31,043 nt of DNA, from assembly GCA_030728545.1 (NCBI GenBank), contig JANQZQ010000053.1, forward strand, positions 1 through 31,043, written 5' to 3'. Position 1 is the stretch's first letter. Every line of letters begins with the position of its first letter. Below, one piece after another: positions 5,930-14,198 of the stretch. Under the pieces are notes generated by a model that was given only the letters and a program-made list of their open reading frames with translations, made no database searches and was not told the DNA's origin. The DNA comes from Ilumatobacteraceae bacterium (lineage in GTDB: Bacteria; Actinomycetota; Acidimicrobiia; Acidimicrobiales; Ilumatobacteraceae). A program made the translations under genes and the position numbers.

Positions 5930-8900
5930 GTGGCTACTGACACCGTGCTCGACCAGTTTTCGCCGGCGGTACAGGCGTGGTTCGCTACGTCGTTTCCGGC
6001 GGCGACCCCCGCACAGGCCGAAGGGTTCGTGCACATCTTGGGCGGCAATCACACACTTATTTCTGCACCAACTGGCAGCGGCAAAACACTCGCTGCATTC
6101 CTGGTGGCGATTGATCGTTTGGTCACCCGCGACGTGGCCGAAGTATCGACCACACGTGTGTTGTATGTGTCACCGCTACGGGCACTGGCCTTTGACGTCG
6201 AAAAAAACTTGCGGGCACCCATCGTCGGAATCCGTCACGCAGCCGAACGACTCGGGCACAACTTTCGCGAGCCGGTAGTGGCCTTGCGCACCGGCGACAC
6301 CAGTGCTCGTGATCGCCAACGCATGTTGCGCCACCCACCAGACGTGTTGATTACCACGCCCGAAAGTTTGTATCTCATGCTCACTTCGTCGGCGCGCTCG
6401 ACGCTGGCCAACATCGACACGGTCATCATCGACGAAATCCATGCGATTGCTGCCACCAAACGTGGAGCGCACTTGGCATTGTCGCTCGAACGCCTCGAAG
6501 AACTCACCGCGGTGGCCCCCCAGCGCATCGGGCTCTCGGCCACGCAACGCCCACTCGAAGAAGTCGCACGATTCTTGGGTGGCTATCGCGATGGCGCACC
6601 GCGAACGGTTTCCATTGTCGATGCCGGCGCCCGCAAGCCGATGCAAATCGAAGTCGTGGTGCCCATCGAAGACATGGGTTCGATCGGCAAAGTAACCACC
6701 GAACTTCGCAGTGGCCCAGCCACGGCCGCGGGTGTCGAGCGACGCACCAGCATCTGGCCGAGCATCACCCCGAAGATTCTCGAACTGGTGCAACAACATC
6801 GCAGCACCATTATTTTTTGCAACGCCCGACGTGGTGCCGAACGACTTGCGGCACAACTCAACGAGTTGGCAGTTGACCTGGGTTTAGGTGAGGCCGACTT
6901 TGTCAAAGCGCACCACGGTTCGCTGGCACGCGAACAACGAATCGTGATTGAAGACCAACTCAAGCGCGGGCAACTGCGTGCCATTGTGGCCACCAGCAGT
7001 CTTGAGTTGGGCATCGACATGGGGGCAGTGGATTTGGTGATTCAAGTTGAGTCACCTGGCGCAGTGAGCCGCGGTCTGCAGCGCATTGGTCGCGCCGGGC
7101 ACTCAGTGGGTGAGGCCAGCAAAGGCAAAGTGTTTCCAAAACATCGACATGACTTGCTCGAAGTTGCCGTGGTGGCCCGACGCATGTTGGATGCCGACAT
7201 TGAATCCACCAGGTATCTGCGCAACCCACTCGACGTGTTGGCCCAACACATCGTGGCGCACGTGGCCATGCACCCTGACTGCAGCGTTGCTTCGGTTACG
7301 GCGATGATTCGTCGATGTGCCAACTTTGCCGAATTGTCCGACGAGGTGCGCAACAACGTGCTGGATTTACTGGCGGGCCGATACCCCAGCGAAGAGTTCC
7401 GCGACTTGCGCCCGCGCATCGTGTGGGATCGCATCGCTGACACATTGCGGGCTCGCGACGGCGCGCAACGGTTGGCGGTCACCAACGGTGGCACGATTCC
7501 CGACCGGGGCATGTTTGGTGTGTTTTTGCCAGACGGCACTCGGGTGGGTGAACTCGACGAAGAAATGGTGTACGAAACACGCCCGGGTGAAACGTTTGTG
7601 CTCGGTGCTTCAACTTGGCGAATCGAAGACGTGTCGTTTGATCGTGTCATTGTCAACCCGGCGCCAGGCGAGCCAGGCAAGATGCCGTTCTGGCACGGCG
7701 ACCGACTTGGTCGCCCGGTGGAACTTGGGCAAGCAGTTGGTGAGTTTTTGCGCACGATTCGCGACGAAGAGATGCAACCAACGGCTGGTGCCGAAAACTT
7801 GCTGGTCGAGCGCCACTGCCTCGACCCACTCGCGGCCAAAAATCTGCTCATGTATATCGACGAACAAGTGCAAGCCACTGGCACGTTGCCCACCGACCGC
7901 ACCATCGTGGTCGAGCGCTTTCGCGACGAGATTGGCGACTGGCGTATCTGCATTCACTCGCCGTTCGGCACACCGGTGCACGCACCGTGGGCAATTGCCA
8001 TCGAACGCCGCCTGCTCGAGCGACTGGGCATTCCCGTCGAAACCATGTGGGGCGACGATGGCATCGTCTTGCGCTTGCCCGAAGCCATCGATCGTTTGCC
8101 AATCGAAGAGCTGCTCATCAGCCCAGACGAAATCACCGATGTGCTGGTGGCTGCCGTGCCGCAAACGGCGTTGTTTGCCGCGCGCTTTCGCGAATGTGCT
8201 GCGCGAGCGCTGTTGCTGCCGCGTCGTCGCCCCGATCAACGCACCCCGCTGTGGCAACAGCGCCAGCGAGCCGCTGACTTGTTGGCCGTGGCCGCCAAGT
8301 ATCCGACGTTTCCGATGTTGCTAGAAACCAGTCGCGAGTGTCTGCAAGACGTATTTGATGTCCCGGCATTACGCGACGTGTTGTCGCGGCTGCGGTCGCG
8401 CGCCATCCGCTTGGTGAGCGTCGACACGCCCAAGGCTTCGCCATTTGCCCAGAGCCTGCTCTTCAACTGGATTGCGGCCTATATGTATGAAGGCGACGCC
8501 CCGTTGGCCGAACGTCGAGCGGCGGCGCTGGCCCTTGATCGTGACTTGCTCAACGACTTGCTCGGCTCTGAAGAACTACGTGAACTGCTCGACGGCGAAG
8601 TGTTGGCGGATATCGAACTCGAACTACAGCAACTCGTCGATGAGCGACGCGCCAAGACCATCGACGAAGTGCATGACCTGTTGCGGCGAGTGGGCGATTT
8701 GACGCTCGACGAAGTGTCGTTGCGATGCGAGACCGATGCATCAGTCGCAATCGCCGAACTAGTTGCCCAGCGTCGCGCAATCGAGTTGGTGGTGGCTGGC
8801 GAGCGGCGATACGTAGCCGCCGAAGACGCAGGGCGTTTTCGCGATGCACTGGGTTGTGCGCTGCCGCTCGGGTTGCCCCAAGCGTTTACCGACCCAGTCG

Positions 8901-10447
8901 ACGCACCACTGGTGGAGCTTGTTTCGCGCTACGCCCGCACCCATGCGCCGTTCATCACCCGCGATGTTGCAACTCGCTTTGGCATCACGGTCGAGCGCAT
9001 TGCAGTAGCACTTGCCCAACTCGAGGCTGCACACCGTGTGGTGCGTGGTGAGTTTCGGCCATTCGGTACCGAACGCGAATGGTGTGACAACGAAGTGCTG
9101 CGTATGGTGCGGCGGCGTTCGCTTGCCAAGTTGCGCAAAGAAGTCGAGCCCGTCGATCAGCAAACATTTGCGCGCTTCTTGGCCGAGTGGCACGGTGTGA
9201 GTGTGCCAACCCACGGTGCTGACGCGTTGGTCGAAACCCTCACAGTGTTGGCCGGTTCGGCGCTGGTGGCCTCGACGCTGGAGACCGACATCTTGCCGAT
9301 GCGTGTGCGCGGTTATCGTTCGACGCTGCTCGATGATTTGTGCACGAGTGGCGAAGTCGTGTGGGTGGGTGCTGGCTCGCTGGGTGGCAACGACGGGCGA
9401 ATACGACTATTTTTTGCCGACCAACTCGCAGCATTTTTGCCGGCATTCGAACAACTTGATGCGCCCGTTGGCGGTGTGCACGATCAAATTCGTACGGCTC
9501 TCGGCGAACGTGGGGCGTGTTTCTGGGGTCAGTTGCGTAGCGCGGTGCGCGGCGCAACGGATACCGAATTGCTCGCAGCACTGTGGGACTTGGTCTGGGC
9601 AGGCGAGGTGACCAACGATTCACTCACCCCACTGCGAGCAGTGTTGCACGGGGCCCGCAGTGGTAAGAGTGCGCGGTCGCTACCGGCGGCAAGCAGTGCT
9701 CGTCGACAGGCGGCACGGTTGGTGCGACCGCGCCATGTGCGTGGGGGCAGCAGTGGACGAGTTGGCCCACCAGCAGCCCAGGGGCGCTGGAGCCTCGTGT
9801 CGCAACTCGTTGAACGCCCATCTAGTGCCACCGAAGCACTGCACGCCATCGCCATGCAACTGCTGGAGCGCCACGGTGTGCTCACCCGCGAAGCGGTGCT
9901 GGCTGAACATGTGCGCGGTGGCTTCGCCGGTGTCTACGGTGTGCTCAAAGCACTCGAAGAGCGGGGCACGGTGCGCCGTGGATACTTCGTTGATGGTTTA
10001 GGTGCTGCACAATTCGCGGTGCCTGGGGCTGTCGATCGACTGCGGGCCTGTAAAGAAATAGACAGCACGTTGAGTGTGGAGGTGTTGGCCGCAACCGACC
10101 CTGCGCAACCGTACGGCGCCACGCTCGACTGGCCGGCAACCACGGGCCGCCCATCGCGCAGTGCGGGGGCGGTGGTGTTGATTGGTGGTGGCGAGGCCTT
10201 GGCGTGGTACGACGTGCGCAGCCATCATCTGGTTACTTTTGCGGCATCACTCGAGCCGCACAACTGTTCGGCGATAGTCGATGCGCTCGGCACGCTGGTG
10301 AAAGATGGGCGTGCAAAAAATATTGAAGTGCGCAAAATCAATGGTGCAGGTGTGCACGATGCAACACCCGAGACCGTGCAGATTGCGGCGTTGCTCGAAC
10401 AGCATCGGTTCGCCCGCGGATACCGCGGCCTTGTCTTGCGCGACTAG
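5930..10447 (+). CDS. lhr: Lhr-type ATP-dependent helicase (superfamily 2)
   Basis: A full-length Lhr (large helicase-related protein) of 1505 residues from GTG 5930. It is an ATP-driven 3'-5' translocase that unwinds RNA:DNA and DNA duplexes, and in mycobacteria belongs to the DNA-damage response. Motifs: Walker A APTGSGKT at 46-53, DEIH box at 168-171, SATQRP near 202, SSLELGID near 360 and QRIGRAGH (motif VI) at 384-391. The Lhr-specific winged-helix, beta-barrel and C-terminal domains fill the remaining 1000 residues. The segment around residues 1243-1290 (Arg/Ser/Gly-rich, SGKSARSLPAASSARRQ) looks like a flexible linker. The in-frame ATG at 5882 would overlap the dtxR start, so GTG 5930 behind a TANNNT box is preferred. 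It is convergent with tetR, 8 bp away. Confidence 0.93.
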   Translation: MATDTVLDQFSPAVQAWFATSFPAATPAQAEGFVHILGGNHTLISAPTGSGKTLAAFLVAIDRLVTRDVAEVSTTRVLYVSPLRALAFDVEKNLRAPIVGIRHAAERLGHNFREPVVALRTGDTSARDRQRMLRHPPDVLITTPESLYLMLTSSARSTLANIDTVIIDEIHAIAATKRGAHLALSLERLEELTAVAPQRIGLSATQRPLEEVARFLGGYRDGAPRTVSIVDAGARKPMQIEVVVPIEDMGSIGKVTTELRSGPATAAGVERRTSIWPSITPKILELVQQHRSTIIFCNARRGAERLAAQLNELAVDLGLGEADFVKAHHGSLAREQRIVIEDQLKRGQLRAIVATSSLELGIDMGAVDLVIQVESPGAVSRGLQRIGRAGHSVGEASKGKVFPKHRHDLLEVAVVARRMLDADIESTRYLRNPLDVLAQHIVAHVAMHPDCSVASVTAMIRRCANFAELSDEVRNNVLDLLAGRYPSEEFRDLRPRIVWDRIADTLRARDGAQRLAVTNGGTIPDRGMFGVFLPDGTRVGELDEEMVYETRPGETFVLGASTWRIEDVSFDRVIVNPAPGEPGKMPFWHGDRLGRPVELGQAVGEFLRTIRDEEMQPTAGAENLLVERHCLDPLAAKNLLMYIDEQVQATGTLPTDRTIVVERFRDEIGDWRICIHSPFGTPVHAPWAIAIERRLLERLGIPVETMWGDDGIVLRLPEAIDRLPIEELLISPDEITDVLVAAVPQTALFAARFRECAARALLLPRRRPDQRTPLWQQRQRAADLLAVAAKYPTFPMLLETSRECLQDVFDVPALRDVLSRLRSRAIRLVSVDTPKASPFAQSLLFNWIAAYMYEGDAPLAERRAAALALDRDLLNDLLGSEELRELLDGEVLADIELELQQLVDERRAKTIDEVHDLLRRVGDLTLDEVSLRCETDASVAIAELVAQRRAIELVVAGERRYVAAEDAGRFRDALGCALPLGLPQAFTDPVDAPLVELVSRYARTHAPFITRDVATRFGITVERIAVALAQLEAAHRVVRGEFRPFGTEREWCDNEVLRMVRRRSLAKLRKEVEPVDQQTFARFLAEWHGVSVPTHGADALVETLTVLAGSALVASTLETDILPMRVRGYRSTLLDDLCTSGEVVWVGAGSLGGNDGRIRLFFADQLAAFLPAFEQLDAPVGGVHDQIRTALGERGACFWGQLRSAVRGATDTELLAALWDLVWAGEVTNDSLTPLRAVLHGARSGKSARSLPAASSARRQAARLVRPRHVRGGSSGRVGPPAAQGRWSLVSQLVERPSSATEALHAIAMQLLERHGVLTREAVLAEHVRGGFAGVYGVLKALEERGTVRRGYFVDGLGAAQFAVPGAVDRLRACKEIDSTLSVEVLAATDPAQPYGATLDWPATTGRPSRSAGAVVLIGGGEALAWYDVRSHHLVTFAASLEPHNCSAIVDALGTLVKDGRAKNIEVRKINGAGVHDATPETVQIAALLEQHRFARGYRGLVLRD

Positions 10448-10455
10448 GAGCGCAG

Positions 10456-11055
10456 TTAGTTGTTGGTGCGTCGCTGCGGTTCGACACCGCGCAGGCCGGC
10501 CCATACAAAGTTGGCGAGTTGCGAGCCCACGAGAGTGGCGTCAAAGGCTTCACCAGTGCTGATGAGGTGTCGGCTCACCCCTTCAGACATACCGACCAGC
10601 GCATAGGCGAGGCGACGCTGGTGTTCGGCATCAAGACCCGCGTCGATGAGCGGCGCGATTGCTTCGGTAACGAGTCGCTCGACATTGCGCACGGCCGTTG
10701 AAAACTCTTCGTCGCGCCGGGCACCACTGCCAAAGAGCAAAACGAAGGCGTCACGATTGACTGCCATCCATTCGAAATAGGCAATGACGCCTCGTTCGGT
10801 TTGGGCACGGGCATCAGGTGCATTGGCGGTTGCTTTGCCAATGGCTTCCAGCATGCTGGCTGCGACTTCATCGATGAGCGCGAGGTAGAGCGCGCGTTTA
10901 GACGCAAAGTGTTGGTACAACACAGGTTTGGTGATGCCACCGGCGGCGGCGATGTCGTTCATCGATGTGGCGTGAAACCCTGCCGCTGAAAACTCGCGCA
11001 AGGCCGCCTGCAAAATCAGTGGGCGCCGCTCGGCTGCCGACAGCCGGATGCTCAC
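10456..11055 (-). CDS. TetR/AcrR-family transcriptional regulator
   Basis: A 199-residue one-component regulator. The N-terminal helix-turn-helix spans about residues 12-58, with the family signature MNDIAAAGGITKPVLYQHFASKRALY and the conserved Tyr-x-His-Phe in the recognition helix. The C-terminal part is helical, ligand-binding and dimerising. The ligand is unknown. The start is GTG 11055, because the three GTG codons 17, 34 and 51 bp upstream each run into a stop after six codons. It lies downstream of a small membrane protein on the same strand, joined by a 17-bp tandem repeat, so that gene is the most obvious co-regulated partner. The ccm operon, divergent from that membrane gene, is another possible target. 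Confidence 0.9.
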   Translation of the reverse strand: MSIRLSAAERRPLILQAALREFSAAGFHATSMNDIAAAGGITKPVLYQHFASKRALYLALIDEVAASMLEAIGKATANAPDARAQTERGVIAYFEWMAVNRDAFVLLFGSGARRDEEFSTAVRNVERLVTEAIAPLIDAGLDAEHQRRLAYALVGMSEGVSRHLISTGEAFDATLVGSQLANFVWAGLRGVEPQRRTNN

Positions 11056-11118
11056 GGTGTGGTCTCGCTCACGATGATGTCTCGCTCACGGTGTGCTCTT
11101 GCTCACGATGAGGTCTCG
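11051..11118. repeat. 17-bp minisatellite linking the small membrane protein gene to tetR
   Basis: Four 17-bp units start at 11051, 11068, 11085 and 11102 (for example CTCACGATGAGGTCTCG). Units 2 and 4 differ at one base, and units 1 and 3 at two, so the array looks like a duplicated 34-bp dimer. On the minus strand every unit carries GTGAG. The first holds the stop of the upstream gene, the last the tetR start. Between them lie three six-codon frames (GTG to TGA), each ending in a GTGA overlap with the next. Confidence 0.9.
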
Positions 11119-11420
11119 CCGTTCGACGGGGTATTCGGCGGGGCACTAGACGGTGTGGTCGCTGCTGCAGCTGCAGCGTCTTCACGGCGCGCCGCACGAA
11201 TGCCGTATTTCACCACGATGCTTGGCGCCAAGATAATTGAGCCAATGATGAGGGTGGCACCGCTCACGAAGTGCATTGCTTCGGTCAACGACGACCACAA
11301 GCCAGCAAAAAATGTGACCACCGAAACACCCCACATGCCGTAACCGCTGCGCGACGCGATTTTGTTGTAGTGATCAATACGGTTGCGACGCAATACGACG
11401 GGGTCGTTTTCGGGATTCAT
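11103..11420 (-). CDS. Small membrane protein of unknown function
   Basis: A 105-residue protein with two predicted membrane helices, about residues 28-46 (GMWGVSVVTFFAGLW region) and 52-72 (FVSGATLIIGSIILAPSIVV), joined by a very short loop. The N-terminus is charged and the C-terminal 30 residues are Ala/Pro/Ser/Thr-rich and probably disordered. The ATG at 11420 is 12 nt after a TAGATT sequence that fits a -10 box. I do not recognise the family. It is divergent from ccmA (57-bp gap) and precedes tetR in the same orientation, so it may be controlled by that regulator. Its last residues (ETSS and stop) are encoded by the first unit of the 17-bp tandem repeat. Confidence 0.65.
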   Translation of the reverse strand: MNPENDPVVLRRNRIDHYNKIASRSGYGMWGVSVVTFFAGLWSSLTEAMHFVSGATLIIGSIILAPSIVVKYGIRAARREDAAAAAATTPSSAPPNTPSNGETSS

Positions 11421-11477
11421 GGTTCACTCGTCAATCTAGGCTGAAGTCCTATCGAGCGACCATCCGTAACAAATTCT

Positions 11478-12149
11478 GTGGCTAGTGACACGACGATTCA
11501 CTTGTCGAACGTGGTCGTGGCGCTGGGCGGGTTTCCGGCCCTGGCGGGTGTCACGTTTGGTGTTGGTCGCGGCGAGTTGGTGGCGCTACGCGGCGCTAAC
11601 GGAACCGGAAAATCTACCTTGCTGCGGTTGTGCGCAGGCCTGGTGCCGCTGACTCGTGGTGCAGCAGTCGTAGCCGGAGTCGATTTGTTGGTCAATCGAG
11701 TTGCAGTGCGGCCGCATGTCGGGCTGCTGGGTCATCGCAACGGTTTGTATGGCGATCTGACTGCCAAACAAAATGTGCAATTCGTTGCCGACTTAGTCGG
11801 TGCTACGGCGAGTGATGTGTCGTCGGCACTCGAGCGCTTGGGCATCGACCAGCGAGTTGCATCAACGTCGGCAAGTTTGCTGTCAGCAGGCCAGCGGCGA
11901 CGCACGGCATTGGCGGCACTGGTGGTGCGACGGGCCCAACTGTGGTTGCTTGATGAACCACACGCAGGGCTGGATGCTGCGGCCCGACGCGAGTTGGATG
12001 TGATTCTGCGTGATGCCACAGCCAGCGGTGCGACGGTGTTGTACACCACGCACGAAATTGATCAAGTGGCCGGCACACCCCGCACCATCACCCTTGACGG
12101 TGGATGCGTGGCGAGTGATGTGGCCTCGACGATTGGCTCGGCACGATGA
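11478..12149 (+). CDS. ccmA: Heme exporter ATP-binding subunit CcmA
   Basis: ABC ATPase of the CcmABCD complex, which releases the heme-loaded chaperone CcmE at the outer face of the membrane for cytochrome c maturation (System I). The protein has 223 residues. Walker A is GANGTGKST at 39-47, the signature LSAGQ at 135-139, Walker B LWLLDEP at 155-161 and the H-loop TTHE near 192. Length is normal for CcmA. The start is GTG 11478; no Shine-Dalgarno sequence is obvious. It opens an eight-gene operon, and its stop overlaps the ccmB start (ATGA). Context with ccmB-H makes the CcmA call far safer than the ATPase domain alone would. Confidence 0.95.
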   Translation: MASDTTIHLSNVVVALGGFPALAGVTFGVGRGELVALRGANGTGKSTLLRLCAGLVPLTRGAAVVAGVDLLVNRVAVRPHVGLLGHRNGLYGDLTAKQNVQFVADLVGATASDVSSALERLGIDQRVASTSASLLSAGQRRRTALAALVVRRAQLWLLDEPHAGLDAAARRELDVILRDATASGATVLYTTHEIDQVAGTPRTITLDGGCVASDVASTIGSAR

Positions 12150-12826
12150 ACGTGGCGTTGTCGATTGCCCGCAAAGATTTGCAAATTGAATGGCGCACAC
12201 GCATGTTGTTGGCGCGGGTCGTGCCGTTTGCGCTGTTGGTGATGGTGTTGTTTGCCGTAGCCCTTGACAGTGAACCGCTCGTCTTGCGCGCTGCGGCCGG
12301 GCTCGTGTGGTTAGCGATGTTGTTTTCCACCATGTTGGTGGTGCAGCGGGCCTTCGATATCGAAACGGCTGATGCGGCAATCGACACGTTGCTGGCCTGC
12401 GCAGTTCACCCGGCTCGAGTATTTTTCGGAAAAGCGCTAGCGCTCTTTGTGCAGTTGTTTGCCTTGGTTGTGGTGTTGGTGACAGCCGCAATTGTTTTGT
12501 ACGGGGTAACGGTCAGTGGCAGCCGTGTGGTGCTGTTGGTCACGGTCGTGATTTCAGCGACGAGTGGGCTCGCTTTGGTGGGTACTCTCTACGGTGCCGT
12601 GGTTGCCAACATGAACGGACGCGATTCACTCTTGCCGTTGCTGGCGCTGCCCGTTTTGGCACCCCTTCTTATTGGTGCTTCGCGCGCCACCGAGGCTGCC
12701 TTCGGCAGTCAGACCATTGATATGGCCAACGGCTGGGCGTGGGTCGGGTTGCTCGGCGTTTACGGCATTGTGTTCGGTGCCGCAGGGTCGGCTGCATTTT
12801 CGCCATTGACCGAAAGCGATTCTTGA
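12146..12826 (+). CDS. ccmB: Heme exporter membrane subunit CcmB
   Basis: A 226-residue integral membrane protein with about six hydrophobic helices, the usual size and topology of CcmB, the permease-like partner of CcmA. The N-terminus (ALSIARKDLQIEWRTR) is the typical cytoplasmic entry helix. The segment VVQRAFDIETADAAIDTLLACAVHPARVFFGKAL matches the CcmB pattern in which an ExxxG/ExxD loop precedes the 'P...f.GK' stretch. Start ATG 12146 overlaps the ccmA stop by 4 nt, so the two subunits are translationally coupled. The next gene begins 1 nt after its stop. Confidence 0.93.
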   Translation: MNVALSIARKDLQIEWRTRMLLARVVPFALLVMVLFAVALDSEPLVLRAAAGLVWLAMLFSTMLVVQRAFDIETADAAIDTLLACAVHPARVFFGKALALFVQLFALVVVLVTAAIVLYGVTVSGSRVVLLVTVVISATSGLALVGTLYGAVVANMNGRDSLLPLLALPVLAPLLIGASRATEAAFGSQTIDMANGWAWVGLLGVYGIVFGAAGSAAFSPLTESDS

Positions 12827-12827
12827 G

Positions 12828-13601
12828 ATGTCGATCTACACAGCAACCGCAGCCGTACCTGGTGCAGCTGCACGCACGGGCACCCGAACCACCCGAGTGA
12901 TTGGTGTTCTGGCACTGGTCACCACGGCATTTGTGGTCGTGAGTGCCTTTTTTCTGACACCAGCCGATTCTGTGCAGGGTGACTCTGTGCGAATCATGTA
13001 TGCCCACGTGCCAACGGCTTGGGTTGCGTATCTCGCGTTTATCACCACGGCAGTTGCTTCGGGTTTTTCTCTGGCCCGGCGTCATCGCACGCTTGGCTTT
13101 GACCGGGTGGCAGGCGCTTCGGGTGAAGTCGGTGTGTTGTTCATGGCGATGACACTGCTCACCGGAAGTTTGTGGGGTCGCCTCACCTGGGGCACGTTCT
13201 GGCAGTGGGATCCACGATTGACCACAACATTATTTCTGTTCATCACATATGTCGGATATCTCGCCGTGCGTCGCATTGACACCGACCCACGTCAACGCGC
13301 TCGACGCAGCGCAGTAATCGCATTGCTGGCCGTGCTCGAGATACCACTCGTGCACTTTTCGGTGGTGCTATGGCGCTCACTGCATCAAGAGGCCAGCGTG
13401 CTGAGTCCTGATGGCGACGTGCGACTCGACGACCTCATGCTGTTCACTTTGTTCGCTGGTGTTGCTGCATTCACTTTGATATTTGCGTGGTTGGTGATTC
13501 ACCGGCAACGACTCACCGCACTTGCAGACATCCGTCAGACGGTAGGGCTCGACGCCGCAATTGCCTTGCGCCGCAGCGAAACCAGTGGGGTGGTCAAGTG
13601 A
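12828..13601 (+). CDS. ccmC: Heme handling protein CcmC
   Basis: A 257-residue, six-helix membrane protein of the heme handling family, which presents heme to CcmE. The external Trp-rich WWD-type motif is clear at residues 116-129 (WGRLTWGTFWQWDP). Both conserved axial histidines are present: H60 in IMYAHVPTAW and H176 in IPLVHFSV. The N-terminal 20 residues are longer and more Ala/Thr-rich than in E. coli. It starts 1 nt after ccmB, and its stop forms a GTGA overlap with ccmD. The WxWDP sequence without a second WWD gene elsewhere in this family, and its position between ccmB and ccmF, separate it from CcsA of System II. Confidence 0.95.
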   Translation: MSIYTATAAVPGAAARTGTRTTRVIGVLALVTTAFVVVSAFFLTPADSVQGDSVRIMYAHVPTAWVAYLAFITTAVASGFSLARRHRTLGFDRVAGASGEVGVLFMAMTLLTGSLWGRLTWGTFWQWDPRLTTTLFLFITYVGYLAVRRIDTDPRQRARRSAVIALLAVLEIPLVHFSVVLWRSLHQEASVLSPDGDVRLDDLMLFTLFAGVAAFTLIFAWLVIHRQRLTALADIRQTVGLDAAIALRRSETSGVVK

Positions 13602-13732
13602 AAGACCTGGGTTTCATTCTCGCCAGTTGGCTAGCCACCCTCGGGTCAATCGGGGTGCTGGCGGCGCTGACCATTCGTCGTGCCCGCGAACTTTCCCGCC
13701 AAGTTCCTGACGATGCAAAGCCCTGGGTCTGA
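13598..13732 (+). CDS. ccmD: CcmD-like small membrane protein
   Basis: A 44-residue protein that falls below usual gene-finding cutoffs. It has one hydrophobic helix (about residues 5-25, GFILASWLATLGSIGVLAAL) followed by a basic cytoplasmic tail (IRRARELSRQ). That is the size, topology and position of CcmD, which helps release holo-CcmE from CcmABC. The GTG start at 13598 overlaps the ccmC stop as GTGA, strong evidence that it is translated. Sequence conservation in CcmD is low, so the call rests on layout. A longer frame reaching back to 13487 would lie inside ccmC and is not needed. Confidence 0.85.
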   Translation: MKDLGFILASWLATLGSIGVLAALTIRRARELSRQVPDDAKPWV

Positions 13733-13739
13733 TCTAGCG

Positions 13740-14198
13740 ATGGATCTTTCGCCGCGTGAAGTTCCCGATGCCCCCCGCGCTCAGCGCCGGTGGCTGCCGA
13801 TTGCGTTTGCCGTGTTCGCGGGTGTGGCTGGCTTGGCAATCATCGGAGTCTTTTTAACTTCATCCATCGACTATTTCTGCAACGTCGACGAAGTCGGTGT
13901 GCGTGAAGGCTGCAACGACGACGAGCGGGTGCGCGTGCAGGGCAGTGTGGATGAAGGCAGTTTGCAATTGCAGGCGGGCACGACCTCGTTCGTAATGTCA
14001 TTCAACGGGGCATCGTTGCCAGTGGTCTATGACGGCGAGCCTGGCGGAGTTTTTCAGGAATGTATTCCTGTTGTTGCGCACGGTCGGGTAGTTAACGGCA
14101 CCTTGATGGCCACTCGGATCGAGGTGAAGCATTCCAACGAATACGAAGCAGAGAATGCCGACCGAATTGAGGAGTCCGAGAGTGCCGCATGCTCATAG
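13740..14198 (+). CDS. ccmE: Heme chaperone CcmE
   Basis: A 152-residue membrane-anchored heme chaperone that binds heme covalently and passes it to CcmF. One N-terminal helix (residues 18-41) anchors an OB-fold domain (about 60-135). The heme-binding motif is H131-SNE-Y135, aligning with E. coli His130 and Tyr134. This is the HxxxY class rather than the CxxxY class known in some archaea and bacteria. Unusually, three cysteines lie in the external part: C47 and C58 just after the helix and C108, plus C151 at the end. The ATG at 13740 gives the standard length, while ATGs at 13713 and 13680 would overlap ccmD. The stop overlaps the ccmF start by 10 nt. Confidence 0.93.
   Translation: MDLSPREVPDAPRAQRRWLPIAFAVFAGVAGLAIIGVFLTSSIDYFCNVDEVGVREGCNDDERVRVQGSVDEGSLQLQAGTTSFVMSFNGASLPVVYDGEPGGVFQECIPVVAHGRVVNGTLMATRIEVKHSNEYEAENADRIEESESAACS

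Noticed and set aside
7042..7953. A 303-codon open frame on the minus strand
   Set aside because: It is antisense to the conserved helicase core of lhr, and its Ser/Arg/Pro-rich composition is typical of a shadow frame.
11055..11106. Longer TetR starting at one of the upstream GTG codons
   Set aside because: Each upstream GTG meets a TGA after six codons, so only GTG 11055 opens the full frame.
13680..13740. Earlier ccmE starts at 13680 or 13713
   Set aside because: They overlap ccmD coding sequence and add residues not seen in the family.
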